Numbered from the stretch's first letter, positions 10,412-19,350 are shown. The stretch is DNA of 64,000 nucleotides from Sphaerosporella brunnea (GCA_008704415.1 VXIS01000006.1:186001-250000), one strand, 5' to 3'. The notes: generated by a model not told the origin, from the sequence alone. Numbers and translations are program-made.

Positions 10412-11114
10412 AATGCCCGACCGGTTTTAAATGCCCGCACCATAAATAGTGTGGCTTGAGAAGAGGCTGATGCCGTGACTCCGGCGGGTGATTAGGCTCG
10501 GGGTGTACTAGTACTCAAGAGCGGCGAAGGGGAGGCCGCCGCGCGGGCCCACGGCGAAGTGATACGAGGTCGCTGTGAATGAGGATATGCACGCGCGAAT
10601 GAGGACGTGAATTACTACTCTACAACGTCCTCCAGATGTACCTAGGAGAACAAAAAAAAACAAGAAATTCATGATCAGAGCCTCGGAGGGAGCGCCCTGC
10701 AGTTGCGTACATTGTGGCCTTCCCCGTGACAGCGAGAACACCGTTGAACCCTATCAGGCACGTCCAGAGCCCCTACAAAAGCAGCCCGGCGTGCGCGCTG
10801 TTCCCCAGCTGTGAGACATGCCGTTTGGGGTCGACCTTGTGCTTTTTTGAACGCAGTAAAAGTTGGAAATTCTTGGCCTTCGTGTAGCGACATGCTGTGG
10901 TTAGGCGTGGAGAATTACAGTATACGTGTAGGCGGAGGCGGAGGCGGAAAACGTGCGGGCGGCGAGGGGACGGGGGACGGGGACACGCAAGTGGACGGGA
11001 CACAGATGAGGACACCTTGCAATAATTCTCCTCTCTCAGCCACAGACGGGCATTGTGAACTTTTGTCTTAACGATTTTCTTTTTTGTGCGGGCATTTAAA
11101 ACCGGTCGGGCATT
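10412..11114. mobile_element. MULE-like miniature element with perfect inverted repeats
   Basis: A perfect 29-bp inverted repeat flanks this 703-bp segment: 10412-10440 and 11086-11114, with core AATGCCCGACCGGTTTTAAA. The motif GACGGGCATT recurs nearby at about 11045-11055 and 11134-11144. Inside lies a 72-codon frame ending in a CCHC zinc knuckle. The outermost ends may extend further, since CCCGTTACCGGGG motifs continue to 11284. A deleted Mutator-like element is the likeliest reading; no target duplication was established. Confidence 0.6.
10675..10893 (-). pseudogene. Internally deleted zinc-knuckle ORF, MULE-like
   Basis: A 72-codon minus-strand frame starting at the ATG at 10893. The N terminus LHEGQEFPTFTAFKKAQ resembles the start of FAR1/MULE-type DNA-binding domains, and the C terminus contains a complete CCHC zinc knuckle, CSRCHGEGHNVRNC. 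In MULE transposases these ends are normally separated by hundreds of residues of DDE and SWIM domains, so this looks like an internal deletion that kept both ends. It lies inside the inverted-repeat element 10412-11114, which fits a non-autonomous derivative. Whether the small protein is made is unknown. Confidence 0.5.
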
Positions 11115-11195
11115 ATAAAACATAATCAGCGCCAGACGGGCATTGTAGACCTTTGCTCTAATAATAATAATATTAAAAAAAAGATGCACATTATG

Positions 11196-11284
11196 AATGC
11201 CCGTTACCGGGGTTACCAGCTCCACTGCGGCCTCGCTGCCTCCTGTCTCAGACCGTAATTGCAGTGAATGGTAACCGGGGCATT
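11196..11284. repeat. Imperfect inverted repeat around CCGGGG
   Basis: AATGCCCGTTACCGGGGTTA starting at 11196 is repeated inverted as GGTAACCGGGGCATT at 11270-11284. It shares the CGGGCATT motif with the element just upstream and may be its true outer end or a second miniature element. Confidence 0.45.
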
Positions 11285-11391
11285 ACAAATCAGCGTCTCT
11301 GCCTGACTAATCAGTGCAGATTCCGCTGTCGGACAACCCTGCTCACCCCGGCACACACGTGACGGGGCCCCTCAATACTGTCTCCGCAGGG

Positions 11392-11550
11392 GATTCCAGC
11401 CGGGCTCGAACGCGGCGGCTGCCGCATTGAGCTTAAGGTCCGGACTGCGGAACCAGGTCAGCTAACCATTGCGCCACGAAGGCGCGTGCAGTGAGCGATC
11501 TGTTTCGCCGTCCGTGAACGCACGGGACCGCTTATCCATGCCGGCTGACT
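11392..11550 (-). repeat. tRNA-like repeat with A and B boxes (copy 2)
   Basis: On the minus strand, CGCCTTCGTGGCGCAATGGT (A box at 11466-11476) is followed about 55-65 bases later by a B box matching GCGTTCGAGCCC (11402-11413). The 5' flank up to about 11550 nearly matches that of the copy at 4288-4400. The spacing and boxes fit Pol III transcription, but the acceptor arms do not pair cleanly and the anticodon arm is ambiguous, so I call a tRNA-derived repeat or tRNA pseudogene rather than a functional tRNA. Confidence 0.55.
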
Positions 11551-11629
11551 CCAATACGACGCCAAACTGGCTAGCTCGCTTCGGTTCGGCCTCCAGCAAC
11601 CACCACACCGGTACACGCCACCGCCACCG

Positions 11630-11690
11630 TAAAACGCCACCGCAAAACGCCACAACAACTGCTCTATATAGGAATAGATACCGCCCACAT
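11630..11690 (+). promoter_or_regulatory. Repeated TATA-containing module
   Basis: AAAACGCCAC followed by CTGCTCTATATAGGAATAG at 11641-11679 matches the segment 24932-24966 (CTGCTCTATATAGGGATAG). The shared TATA-like block may be a core promoter carried on a repeat, such as an LTR or terminal region. No transcribed gene is identified downstream. Confidence 0.35.
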
Positions 11691-12057
11691 CTCTTCCTGC
11701 TTCGCTCCTCCTCCCATCCTCGCCTCCTCTCCTTGTGACTTCCTCTCCTGGGCTCCTCTCCTTCTCGCCTCGACCATCTCGCCTGTTCCTCTCCTGGGCT
11801 CCTCACCTTCTCGCCTCGTCCATCTCGCCTCTTCTTCTTTTCTCCTCCGCGCTTTCTCTCCTCTACTTCTCTCCTCCTCGCTTTCTCTCCTCTCTTCTTT
11901 CCGTCTCGCCTCCTTCTCTCCTCTCTTCTCTCCGTCTCTCCTGCGCTCCTCTCTTCTCTCCGTCTGTACTGCTTCTCTCCTATTTCATTCTCTCCTTCGC
12001 TCCTTCTGTACTCCTCTCCTCCTCTCCTGCTCTACTCCTCTCCTTCTCAAGCTGCGT
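11690..12057. repeat. Homopyrimidine-rich tract
   Basis: About 370 bases made almost entirely of CTCCTCTC, CTTCTC and CGCCTC words. The plus-strand frame across it (11735-12166) is serine/leucine-rich nonsense. Such tracts can form triplex (H-DNA) structures. Confidence 0.65.
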
Positions 12058-12661
12058 CGACAACCTGAATAATGAAGCGCGTGACCTACCATTATCAGAG
12101 CGGAACAAAGGGGGTTTTAGGGTCAAGTGGCGACGCTGCGAGTCCTTTTTTTCCTCCTCGCCGTAGTGGGCGATGCCGACAACCGTGAAAGCAAAAAAAT
12201 GTTGCAACTTGGCTGCTTTGCGAGGTTGCGAGATTTGGCCTTTTCTTGAAGATGTGACTTGAGGTCTCAGCGCTTTGCATGCACTACCGATACAAAATAC
12301 TGGCCGACAGAATAGTATTCATCTACACAGATTCGATCACGTCCACCACTCTTTGAATAGCTTTGCAAGCCTATCGAGAGCGTCAGTAGCCGACCCAAGC
12401 AGCCAGCCCCGCGCCGACCGGTGTCAATGCCGGAGCTGCTGCCCCCGGCCTGTGGCCGAGTGATTCCCCTGCACTGTGCAGTCGGCTCACACTCGTCATG
12501 CGAACCAATTCCCAGCGACCAGCTAGTCACCCATCCAGTCCTTTTGTGTGCTCCAGTCAGTGTCACGGTGCATTCATGCATCTCTATTTGCCATGGTTCC
12601 GCATACATAAATAAAAACAGACAGACACACGGCGTTGAGAGAGATCTCGTTCGATGCCGCG
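12058..12661. other. No gene recognised
   Basis: Frames on both strands are short and show no domain. This stretch separates the pyrimidine tract from the pogo-type element. Confidence 0.35.
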
Positions 12662-12869
12662 TAAAGTCCCTCACCAGTTGATGGTGGATAGCAGTAGATA
12701 GTGGATGATGAGAAAAGATAACAGATAAGCCTAAAGCTGTAAGGTCGCCCGCCTGCTTGCCCTCGCGCCAGACAGCTCGCTACATGGAAAAAAAGACAAG
12801 AAATGCAACACGGCGCGCTCAAATGAAAAATGGGAGTTTTCTGCTACATAGAAAAAGACAAGAAATGTA

Positions 12870-13139
12870 ACACGGCTCAATTATTTCGTGGCCGGAGAGC
12901 CGCCGCCAGAGCATCGCATTGGCAAGTGTTTCGATCATTTGAAGGTCGGGCGGGATACTAAAATCGTCCATGAACATACATCGGTCAAGCAGTGCTCGCT
13001 CCTCTGCGGGAAACAGGTTCTGCTGTGCTGGTATTACTTCGCCACTAAACTTTGGCTCCCTTTCCGGATGCAAGACATGGTTTCGAATTGATGCTGATAC
13101 GTTGAAATCTCGGGAAAGCTTCGCAATTTGGTTTTTTTC
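12870..13139 (-). pseudogene. Pogo-type transposase N terminus, 3' piece
   Basis: Reads PEKNQIAKLSRDFNVSAS (second half of a psq-type helix-turn-helix, including the recognition helix) and then AEERALLDRCMFMDDF and LQMIETLANAMLWRR, which fit the CENP-B-type second DNA-binding domain. A one-base frame difference near the LINE junction separates it from the 5' piece. It ends in a 60-bp-spaced repeat (GAAAAAGACAAGAAATG at about 12847 and, diverged, at 12786). No DDE domain follows. Confidence 0.6.
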
Positions 13140-13157
13140 CGGGCTCAAGATCCTTTT
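13140..13157. repeat. LINE target-site duplication, left copy
   Basis: CGGGCTCAAGATCCTTTT at 13140-13157 is repeated exactly at 14372-14389, bounding the LINE insertion in the pogo-type transposase gene. Confidence 0.85.
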
Positions 13158-14371
13158 TGTTTGTTTTAATCGGCCGCTTGCGGCCATGAAATATGTAGAA
13201 TACAGGATCCCCGCCGCCCCTAGCACGCGGCCTACTGTGGGGTTCGCTCCTCTGCAGCAAGGAAAGAAAGCAAGGAAACAAGAAGTAGGACAAAGGAAAC
13301 AGATTCAGGCCGTATTCGGCCACATTCAGGCCGTATTCGGCCACATTCAGGCCGTATTCGGCCACATTCCACGCGCGTGCTGCTCAGAAAGGCCATCACC
13401 GCCTCTATACAGCGTTCATCTGCCAACAGGTCCCGTATCGACGTATTGGACTTCCGTCTCCGCTTTCCTCCTCCGTCCCGCGTCGCCTCAGCCACCGCTT
13501 TCCACATCGACAGCTGCTCGTTGCGCCATCGCCGGCACGTCTTGAAGAGGTGGTTCCGGGTCTGCGACGGCTTTTCGGGGCAGAACCAGCACTTGTCGTC
13601 CTCGCGGCGGCCGGTTCGGAGCAGGTTGGGGGCCGTCGGGGCCTTCTGCAGCCTCAGCTGGATGAAGCGCGCAGCCACGGCTTTCCAGGTGTTGAAGGCG
13701 GTCTTGCTGCCCTTGGGCCTCTTGTAGTAGCTCTTCGGCCGGCAGTGCTCGGCGAGCCAGCGGTCCGGTCTTTGCGTTTGCGCAAAGTGACGGCTCTGGC
13801 GACATAGGCGAGCGATGTCGTGTCGGTGATCTCGGGGGGTTCCGACGGCGATTGGCGGCTGGCTGCGCCCTGGGCGAGGCGGTCGGCCTGCTCATTGCCA
13901 AGAACGTCCTTATGGCCCGGCGTCCAGCGGAACTCCACGGTCCAGCCTGCGTCCAGAATGGCGCTTTCGGCGCCTGCAATCGTGGGGACGATCCACTGCC
14001 CGGGGCCCGGTCCGCAGTCCTGCGGCCGTTGGAGTGCAGCTTGCGCGTCCACGAAGACGCGGACGATGCCGGTCGGCGTTCCTGCGGGGAGGCGTTGAAG
14101 GGCCAGTTTCAGGCCGGCCGCGATGCCAAACAGTTCCCCGTCGTAGGCTCCGTTGTTGGAGCCGACGTACTTGGCTGTCCCTAGCCACTGGCGGTCCTGG
14201 CTACCGCGTGTGACCGCGGCGTATGCGCAGCTCCCGTCGTCGAGCCTGGATCCGTCCGTATATACCCCGATCGCTCCGCTCGACGGTTCTTGCCACCTTT
14301 TGGCCGCCCGGATGGCGTCCTCTTCCGGTTCGATGACCACGCGTGTCGCATATGGCCACGCTGGGTTCGAT
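13158..14371 (-). mobile_element. 5'-truncated Tad1-like LINE
   Basis: A minus-oriented non-LTR retrotransposon of about 1.2 kb that keeps only RNase H, the C-terminal zinc knuckle region and the 3' untranslated region. The 3' end is short and A-rich (AATTAAAACAAACAAAAA-like on the minus strand) and abuts the left target duplication. The upstream endonuclease and reverse transcriptase are absent, as usual for 5'-truncated LINEs. The same 3' tail, including GGCCGCTTGCGGCCATG (plus strand), recurs at 18691-18821. Confidence 0.85.
13232..14345 (-). pseudogene. LINE ORF2 C terminus: RNase H and zinc knuckle, frameshifted
   Basis: From about 14340 the minus frame shows a ribonuclease H fold with all four acidic positions: YTDGS, YDGELFGIAAGL, VFVDAQAAL and the TPGHKDVLGNEQADRLA box. 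Near 13765-13790 the frame shifts, after which AEHCRPKSYYKRPKG, FIQLRLQKAP and the zinc knuckle CWFCPEKPSQTRNHLFKTC follow, with the Tad1-typical ISIRDLLADERC-like motif (here SIRDLLADERC). A 21-bp triplication near 13307-13369 repeats ECGRIRP. RNase H in these elements degrades the RNA template during reverse transcription. The frameshift and missing 5' part make this copy dead. Confidence 0.8.
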
Positions 14372-14389
14372 CGGGCTCAAGATCCTTTT
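14372..14389. repeat. LINE target-site duplication, right copy
   Basis: Exact second copy of CGGGCTCAAGATCCTTTT. It belongs to the transposase codons for KDLEP. Confidence 0.85.
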
Positions 14390-14486
14390 GTTCGGCAAAA
14401 TACATTGCCACTGCCAATTTCAGGCGCTCTTTTGGCTTATAGTCGCGGTCCGGGTCAAAACCCAAGGGTGTATTGGTGTCAGGCAT
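14373..14486 (-). pseudogene. Pogo-type transposase N terminus, 5' piece
   Basis: Starts at the ATG at 14486 (MPDTNTPLGFDPDRDYKPKE) and includes a helix ERLKLAVAMYFAEQ typical of the start of the psq-type helix-turn-helix in Fot/pogo transposases. It is cut by the LINE target duplication at 14372-14389. Its continuation lies beyond the LINE at 12870-13139. Confidence 0.6.
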
Positions 14487-14666
14487 GCTTAATGGCGCAG
14501 ATTGTTCGTGGATATGTATGTTGTTTGGCGTCTTCTACCCAGGTCCGGGCCGGGTGCTCACAGGAAATCACTCGACCGCGGAACCTTACCGGTGTAGGCA
14601 TATGTCTTATCTTATCTCATCATCCTCTATCTACTGGTATCCACCGTCAACTGGTGAGGGACTTTA

Positions 14667-15310
14667 GAAGCCAACCAGCCAGCCAGCCAGCCAGCCGCTC
14701 AATCGCTGCAGCCATAAAGCTACTCCCCAACCCCGCGGAGTTATCACACCTCCTCAAACTTTCCCACGTCGCTCGCGCTGAGAGCGTGAGTCGATCCAGG
14801 AAGCTACACAAAGCCATCGCATCAAAGTGAGGACAACGATACATGTATATGCGTGATGTGATGCGAACATGCAGATGCAAGCGCGCCTAGGGAGATCGGA
14901 CACCAGCTTGGTAGCCGCGCCACGTTCGCTCCCCACCGTGCGTGGCTGTGCACCATTCCGTACACGATGGCAGCCGTGTGAGCCGGAGGATGCCAGGTGT
15001 TCCGCTGTCAGCAACCCCGTTGCCACGGAAACCAGCAGTCTACGAGCCATCCCATTATCTCTTGGCGGCCTCTGTTGCGCCTGGTCACGTGAAACCCCAC
15101 GCTGTGCGAGGCCATGCCCTTGCGGGTCCAGCAGCACAAATCGCTCCTGCCCGGCTACAAAAGGATTGATACACGCTAGCTCTGCATCGTCGTGCATCTG
15201 CGCGTGGCATCATCGAAATTGAGAGTTCAGTGGGAAGCGGGCATGCTGAGTGGACCTTGTCACCCGGCCTTTGCCTCGCCACAAAATGGAGATCGCGGGT
15301 AGTCAGCGTT
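14667..15310. other. No gene recognised; AGCC microsatellite
   Basis: A short (AGCC)n run at about 14674-14698 lies just outside the pogo-type element. Open frames on both strands to 15280 have no recognisable domain. Confidence 0.4.
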
Positions 15311-15329
15311 GCTGGCAGTGATAACCGTG

Positions 15330-16020
15330 CGGTGCGGCTGGCTAGCCAAGCTTGGGAGCGCCGAGATTGGGATCGTCGCCCCTGGTAGACAGGTTAGTCA
15401 GCAAATCGGCGGGGGTGGCAATCTGCCAAGCCTCGCTGCGTCCCGTGACTGCAACGGTGCGGAGCGCCAAGCATGGGAGCGCCAAGCATGGGAGCGCCAA
15501 GCTTGGAAGCACAGTTGCCAGCCGCAGCGGTGCCTGCAGCAACGTGGGGAAGCCAGCAGGTCCACCCAGATTCGCTGCGAGAGGTTTGGAAATACGATGC
15601 ATCAACGCTCTAGAGCGCGACGGATCGTGGGCCAGCTTGGGAGGCCAGCTAGCCTGCCCAGCTTCGCGGTGGCCAGCTTCGGTGTGGTGACCCAAGCTTC
15701 GGAGAGCGCTTAGTCAACGTAGAGCTGCTGGAATGAACGAACAGTCAACGCCATGCTTCAAAGTGCAGCGAGCCGGCAATCTTCGGAGCGTCAAGCCAAG
15801 CGCCGGAGCGCGCGGTGGTGACGGCCGCTTGCAAGCACAGCCCGTCATGGTGCCAAGCTTCGATGTGCAGGCTGAGTACTCGGAAGCGCCAAGCTTGGGA
15901 GTGCGGCATGATTGCGCGCGTCGGAGTGCCAACCTTGGGCGTCCCGCTAGTCCGCTGGCAGCCAGGGATTGATTGCTATGGTTCCGTGCGCTTCAAACCT
16001 GGGCCTTCGCTAGTTGGCAT
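15330..16020. repeat. CCAAGCTTGG-rich repeat block 1
   Basis: GGGAGCGCCAAGCTTGG units recur, including a triple tandem at about 15461-15505. The segment 15553-15640 is almost identical to 18855-18940, and 15811-15975 is similar to 18441-18615, so blocks 1 and the 18.4-19.35 kb blocks are homologous. Frames through it are repeat artefacts. Confidence 0.7.
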
Positions 16021-16029
16021 TCCCCGGAG

Positions 16030-16520
16030 TACACTGAGTTGACGTCACGTCAATAAAAAGCTGGCTGAGAAAAAGAATTGAACTGCAAATTTTTATCTAA
16101 AATTCTTAAAACTCTGTCGTTCAAATTCTTAAAACTCTGTCGTTCACTCGCTGGTGGTTTTTATATATATAACCCGGTCCTTGAAACCAACCGATCCGTA
16201 CAGTTTGCCATTGCGATATGCATCCATAATCCTCTCTACACTGGCGAAAAATTTCCTAACAATCTCATCAGTAACGACTTAGACCTTCTTGCCCTTTTCC
16301 CTATCTTCCGCAGTTCTCTTTATCTGGAACCCAACTGTCTTGCCACTGTCGAGGATGGAGAATTTGGCCGTTCCTGATGCAAATGTCAATCGATCGGCTG
16401 GCGTTGGTGTTGGTGTCAGTGTCGGCGTCAGTGTGGCATCGCTTGAAAATATTAACCCCACCATCTTGGTGCTAGCCCGGGCATGCGTGACGTCAACTCA
16501 GTGAGGTTACTCCGGGTAAT
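16030..16520. other. A+T-richer spacer, no gene recognised
   Basis: Contains a 24-bp tandem repeat around AAATTCTTAAAACTCTGTCG at 16095-16145. A plus-strand frame at 16289-16504 includes a VGVSVG repeat from (GGTGTC)-like DNA. Both ends carry TGACGTCA-like words (about 16043 and 16490) and the flanks match block-1-type DNA, so this may be an insertion of about 450 bp. Confidence 0.3.
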
Positions 16521-16539
16521 GCCACACTAGCGAGGGTCC

Positions 16540-16745
16540 AGGTTTGAAGTGCACGGCACCTTACGACGCTTAGTCAACGCTTGGGAGCGCCAAGCTTGGG
16601 AGCCGGCTAGGCGCTGCGGTGACGAAAGCCCCGATTGATGTGCACGGCGTGGGAATGCGATGAGTCAACACTTGGGAACGCCAAGCTTCGAAGTGCAGCG
16701 CGCCGGCAATCTTCGGAGCATCATGCCAAGCCTCGGAGTGCCACG
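16540..16745. repeat. CCAAGCTTGG-rich repeat block 2
   Basis: GCTTAGTCAACGCTTGGGAG, GCCAAGCTTGGGAG and GCCAAGCTTCGAAGTGCAGC at 16568-16700 match blocks 1 and 3. Confidence 0.65.
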
Positions 16746-16789
16746 GTTGCTGGAAGACATTTCTCTTCTCGACCGCAGATTTCCGCAAT

Positions 16790-16990
16790 CACTCCCTGCG
16801 ACATCACTCATATGTAGTCTTGGAGTTATCTTGGCGTCATCTTGGCGTAATATATCGCACCGCGCATCACTCGCATGCAATCTTCGCCTACTGTTATGCA
16901 CTCCAATCCAGACTCTCCTTTTGCCTATCCTGCCAAGACATTTACCGCGCAGCCATGTGACGCAGTATTTACGATGCCGCGTAGGTGATC
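16790..16990. repeat. ATCACTCATATG-type array, truncated copy
   Basis: ATCACTCATATGTAGTCTTG, CATCTTGGCGTAATATATCGCA and ATCACTCGCATGCAATCTT followed by TTTACCGCGCAGCCATGTG parallel the longer array and its right flank at 20985-21470. Confidence 0.6.
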
Positions 16991-17573
16991 GAAGGCTTTT
17001 TTCTCTCTCTGCGATGACTCAATTAAACCAGCAGCGAGCAGAGTATATACGCACATGCAACCCCGCTTTGACCAGCCAATTGATCATTCGCTATATCTAT
17101 CATAGCCAAGGTTATGAATTCCGATTTTTGTTCATTGCCGCGCACTGACGGAGGCGCCTGACGGAGGTGGTTACGGTATGGGGCCTTTGTTGGACGATGC
17201 CTGGTGGGCTGCTCCAGTGCAAGCGCATTTCTCGGGTGGGTTGCAGAATTTTCTCCATAGGGAAAGGCAGTGATGGTTGCAGTGTTGCAGCTTTCGCTGG
17301 TGAACGGTCCACATCGCTTGGTGTTCACCTTTCAGAGGTTTGCTTGTATGCTTCAGTCAGTTGACCGTTACTGCGAATGTACATTCGTACTGAGGACTTT
17401 ATAGTGACTTGCTGGCTCAAACGTTCGGTTTCCGGGGCGGCCGGTTCCAGCCTGCGCCTGAGGTGGGGGACTTGGTTTGCATTGTTTTTTTTTGGATGAG
17501 CGCGAGCGATGTAATACTATGGGTTTCTTACCGATGAACTGAGACGCGAAAAAAAATTTCACCATGATCCACC
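16991..17573. other. No gene recognised
   Basis: Frames are short. A direct repeat TGACGGAGGCGCC/TGACGGAGGTGG lies at about 17149-17172 and the word GGACGGAGGCG recurs near 21561. Confidence 0.3.
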
Positions 17574-17581
17574 AACTAGAC
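17574..17581. repeat. hAT target-site duplication, left copy
   Basis: AACTAGAC, repeated at 18358-18365 on the other side of the MITE. Confidence 0.85.
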
Positions 17582-18357
17582 CAGGGCGGTCAATAGTCCG
17601 GCCGGCCGCCAGGTCAAACGGGGCCCCACGGAGTGGGTCAGGTCGGGCCGGTGATCTGGGAAGCCCGACCGGTTCGGGCCGGCATAAGAAAAACCTGGAG
17701 ATCTGATAGGTGCCGGCCGGTGCCCGGTATCCTGAATTGGGGTCGGGTCGGTCATTGTGCCGAACGCGGGGGCACTAAAAGCGCTAATCGTTCGGTGCTC
17801 GTTCCGCCGCAGCTAAAGCGTCGATCGCAATCAAAAGACTGGTCGATCCACGCCGTAGAATGCCTCAAATCGTGGTGTAGGGATGTACATAGGTAGGAGT
17901 GCCGATGAGTGCGGCTCGGTACATAGACCTCGGGTCCTCGACCCTTCCTTGTAATCAACCAACCTTCACTTCGCCTAACAGAACACCTCTCCACACCTGG
18001 GCGAGGGAAGATCTGGTCTATGCGGCGGGTTCTCAAATTCATGAGGTTGAGCGTATGCTGAGTGACTTGGAACAGCGGGCGGCGGAGATGGAGGGGTAGC
18101 TGGAGGTCCTTCAGGTTGTTGAATCTGTGCCTCGCGTTCATGTTTCTTTCCTTGATGTATGTGTAAGCAAAAAAACTACGGATGTCTGGCGGGCCCGCCG
18201 GGCGCCGGGTACTTCTGGGCCTGGCGGGTGCGCGTAGGCGCCTGGGTCTCGATCCAAAAAGCCTGGTCCAAACGGGCCGTGATTTCAAAGGCCCGTTTCA
18301 ATCAGTCCGGTTCAGGCCGCGCTCAAAGCCGGACTGGCCGGACTTTTGACAGCCCTG
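17582..18357. mobile_element. hAT-type MITE, 776 bp
   Basis: The left end CAGGGCGGTCAATAGTCCGG is mirrored by the right end, whose complement reads CAGGGCTGTCAAAAGTCCGG, and the element is flanked by a perfect 8-bp duplication AACTAGAC (17574-17581 and 18358-18365). CAGGG termini with 8-bp duplications are diagnostic of the hAT superfamily. The subterminal 150 bases on each side are packed with GGCCGG/GGGCC palindromes, probable transposase-binding repeats. The interior frame on the minus strand (17752-18288) shows no transposase motif. Confidence 0.85.
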
Positions 18358-18365
18358 AACTAGAC
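18358..18365. repeat. hAT target-site duplication, right copy
   Basis: AACTAGAC, matching 17574-17581. Confidence 0.85.
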
Positions 18366-18404
18366 CGGCGTCTTAGAGTTAAGCGCAGCGCCGGGCGGTA
18401 ACCT

Positions 18405-18690
18405 CTTGGCAGGATTGGCGACAGGATAGTCCAGAGACTCTCCGCGGTGGTGACGGCAGCTTGCAAGCCCAGCCCGTCATTGTGCCCAGCATCGATGTGC
18501 CAAGCTTCGAAGTGCAGCTGGCACCAGGGCTTGCAACTACGCTATTACTTGGGAGCGCCAAGCGCCGTCATTACGAGCTGCGGAGTGCCAACCTTGGGCG
18601 TCCCACTAGTCCGCTGCCAGGGATTGCAACGAAGCTTAGTCAACGCTTGGGAGCGCCAAGCTTGGGAGCGCCAAGCTTGGAAGCACAGCT
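18405..18690. repeat. CCAAGCTTGG-rich repeat block 3
   Basis: Homologous to 15811-15975 and ends with a triple GGGAGCGCCAAGCTTGG run at about 18640-18680, directly next to the LINE tail insertion. Confidence 0.65.
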
Positions 18691-18821
18691 TTGTTTTGTT
18701 TTAATCATATTGCATTTGGCCGCTTGCGGCCATGGCATTTAAAGTACAGAATCATTGCCGCCCCTAGGCACTGGTCCTACTCTGGGGTTCGCTCCTCCGA
18801 AGGAAAAGAAAGCAAGGAAAT
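18691..18821 (-). mobile_element. 131-bp Tad1-like LINE tail with 12-bp target duplication
   Basis: Nearly the same sequence as the 3' untranslated end of the LINE at 13158-14371, including GGCCGCTTGCGGCCATG and GGGGTTCGCTCCTC. It is bounded by GGAAGCACAGCT at 18679-18690 and 18822-18833. The A-rich 3' end is at the left, so the insert is minus-oriented. Only the last 131 bases were copied. Confidence 0.85.
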
Positions 18822-18839
18822 GGAAGCACAGCTAGCGGT

Positions 18840-19350
18840 GCGTGCAGAAAGGGGGGAGGCCAGCAGGTCCACCCAGATTCGCTGAGCGAGGTTTGGAAAT
18901 ACGATGCATCAACGCTCTAGAGCGCGACGGATCGTGGGCCAGCCTCGCTGTTCGAGTGTTCGGGATTCTGATGAGTCAACCATTCGGAGCGCGTACGGTC
19001 GGAGTGCGGCGCAATTGCGAACTTTGGAGCGCCAAGCTTGGGAGCCGGCTGGGCAGGCAGGAGTCGCTGCAGCGACGCAAGCCCCGACTGATGTGCAGGG
19101 AGTGGGGATGCACCAGGGCTTGGAACCACGCTAATACTTGGGAGCGCCAAGCTTGGGAGTGCAGCATGGTTGCGAGCTTCGGAGTGCCAACCTTGGGCGT
19201 CCCGCTAGTCCGCTGGCAACCAGGGACTGCTGCGACGCTTAGTCAACGCTTGGCAGCGCCAAGCTTGGGACGCCAGCTAGGGGGCCCTGCTTCGATGAGC
19301 GGCTGCCGAGCAGGGTTGGCAGCGAGATTAGTCATTGCTTGGGAATCCAG
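18840..19350. repeat. CCAAGCTTGG-rich repeat block 4
   Basis: Contains the segment shared with 15553-15640 and further GCTTGGGAGCGCCAAGCTTG units at about 19030, 19138 and 19240. A plus frame of 265 codons (18842-19639) runs through it but only because the repeat lacks stops. Confidence 0.6.

Larger units (their letters stand above)
12664..14664 (-). mobile_element. Pogo/Fot-type DNA transposon, TA-flanked
   Basis: Terminal inverted repeats of about 80 bp begin AAGTCCCTCACCAGTTGA at 12664 and, inverted, end at 14664. Both ends abut TA (12662-12663 and 14665-14666), as expected for Tc1/mariner-pogo insertion. The interior carries, on the minus strand, the N-terminal part of a CENP-B/pogo-type transposase. 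A LINE at 13158-14371 sits inside it. Without the LINE the element would be only about 770 bp, so the catalytic DDE region is already missing: this is a deleted, non-autonomous copy. Confidence 0.75.

Noticed and set aside
11735..12166. A 143-codon plus-strand frame rich in Ser and Leu
   Set aside because: It is produced by the homopyrimidine tract; serine, leucine and proline codons dominate any frame of CT-rich DNA.
13307..13369. Three 21-bp tandem repeats considered as a CRISPR-like or minisatellite locus
   Set aside because: There are no spacers; the repeat is an in-frame triplication within the C-terminal part of the LINE ORF.
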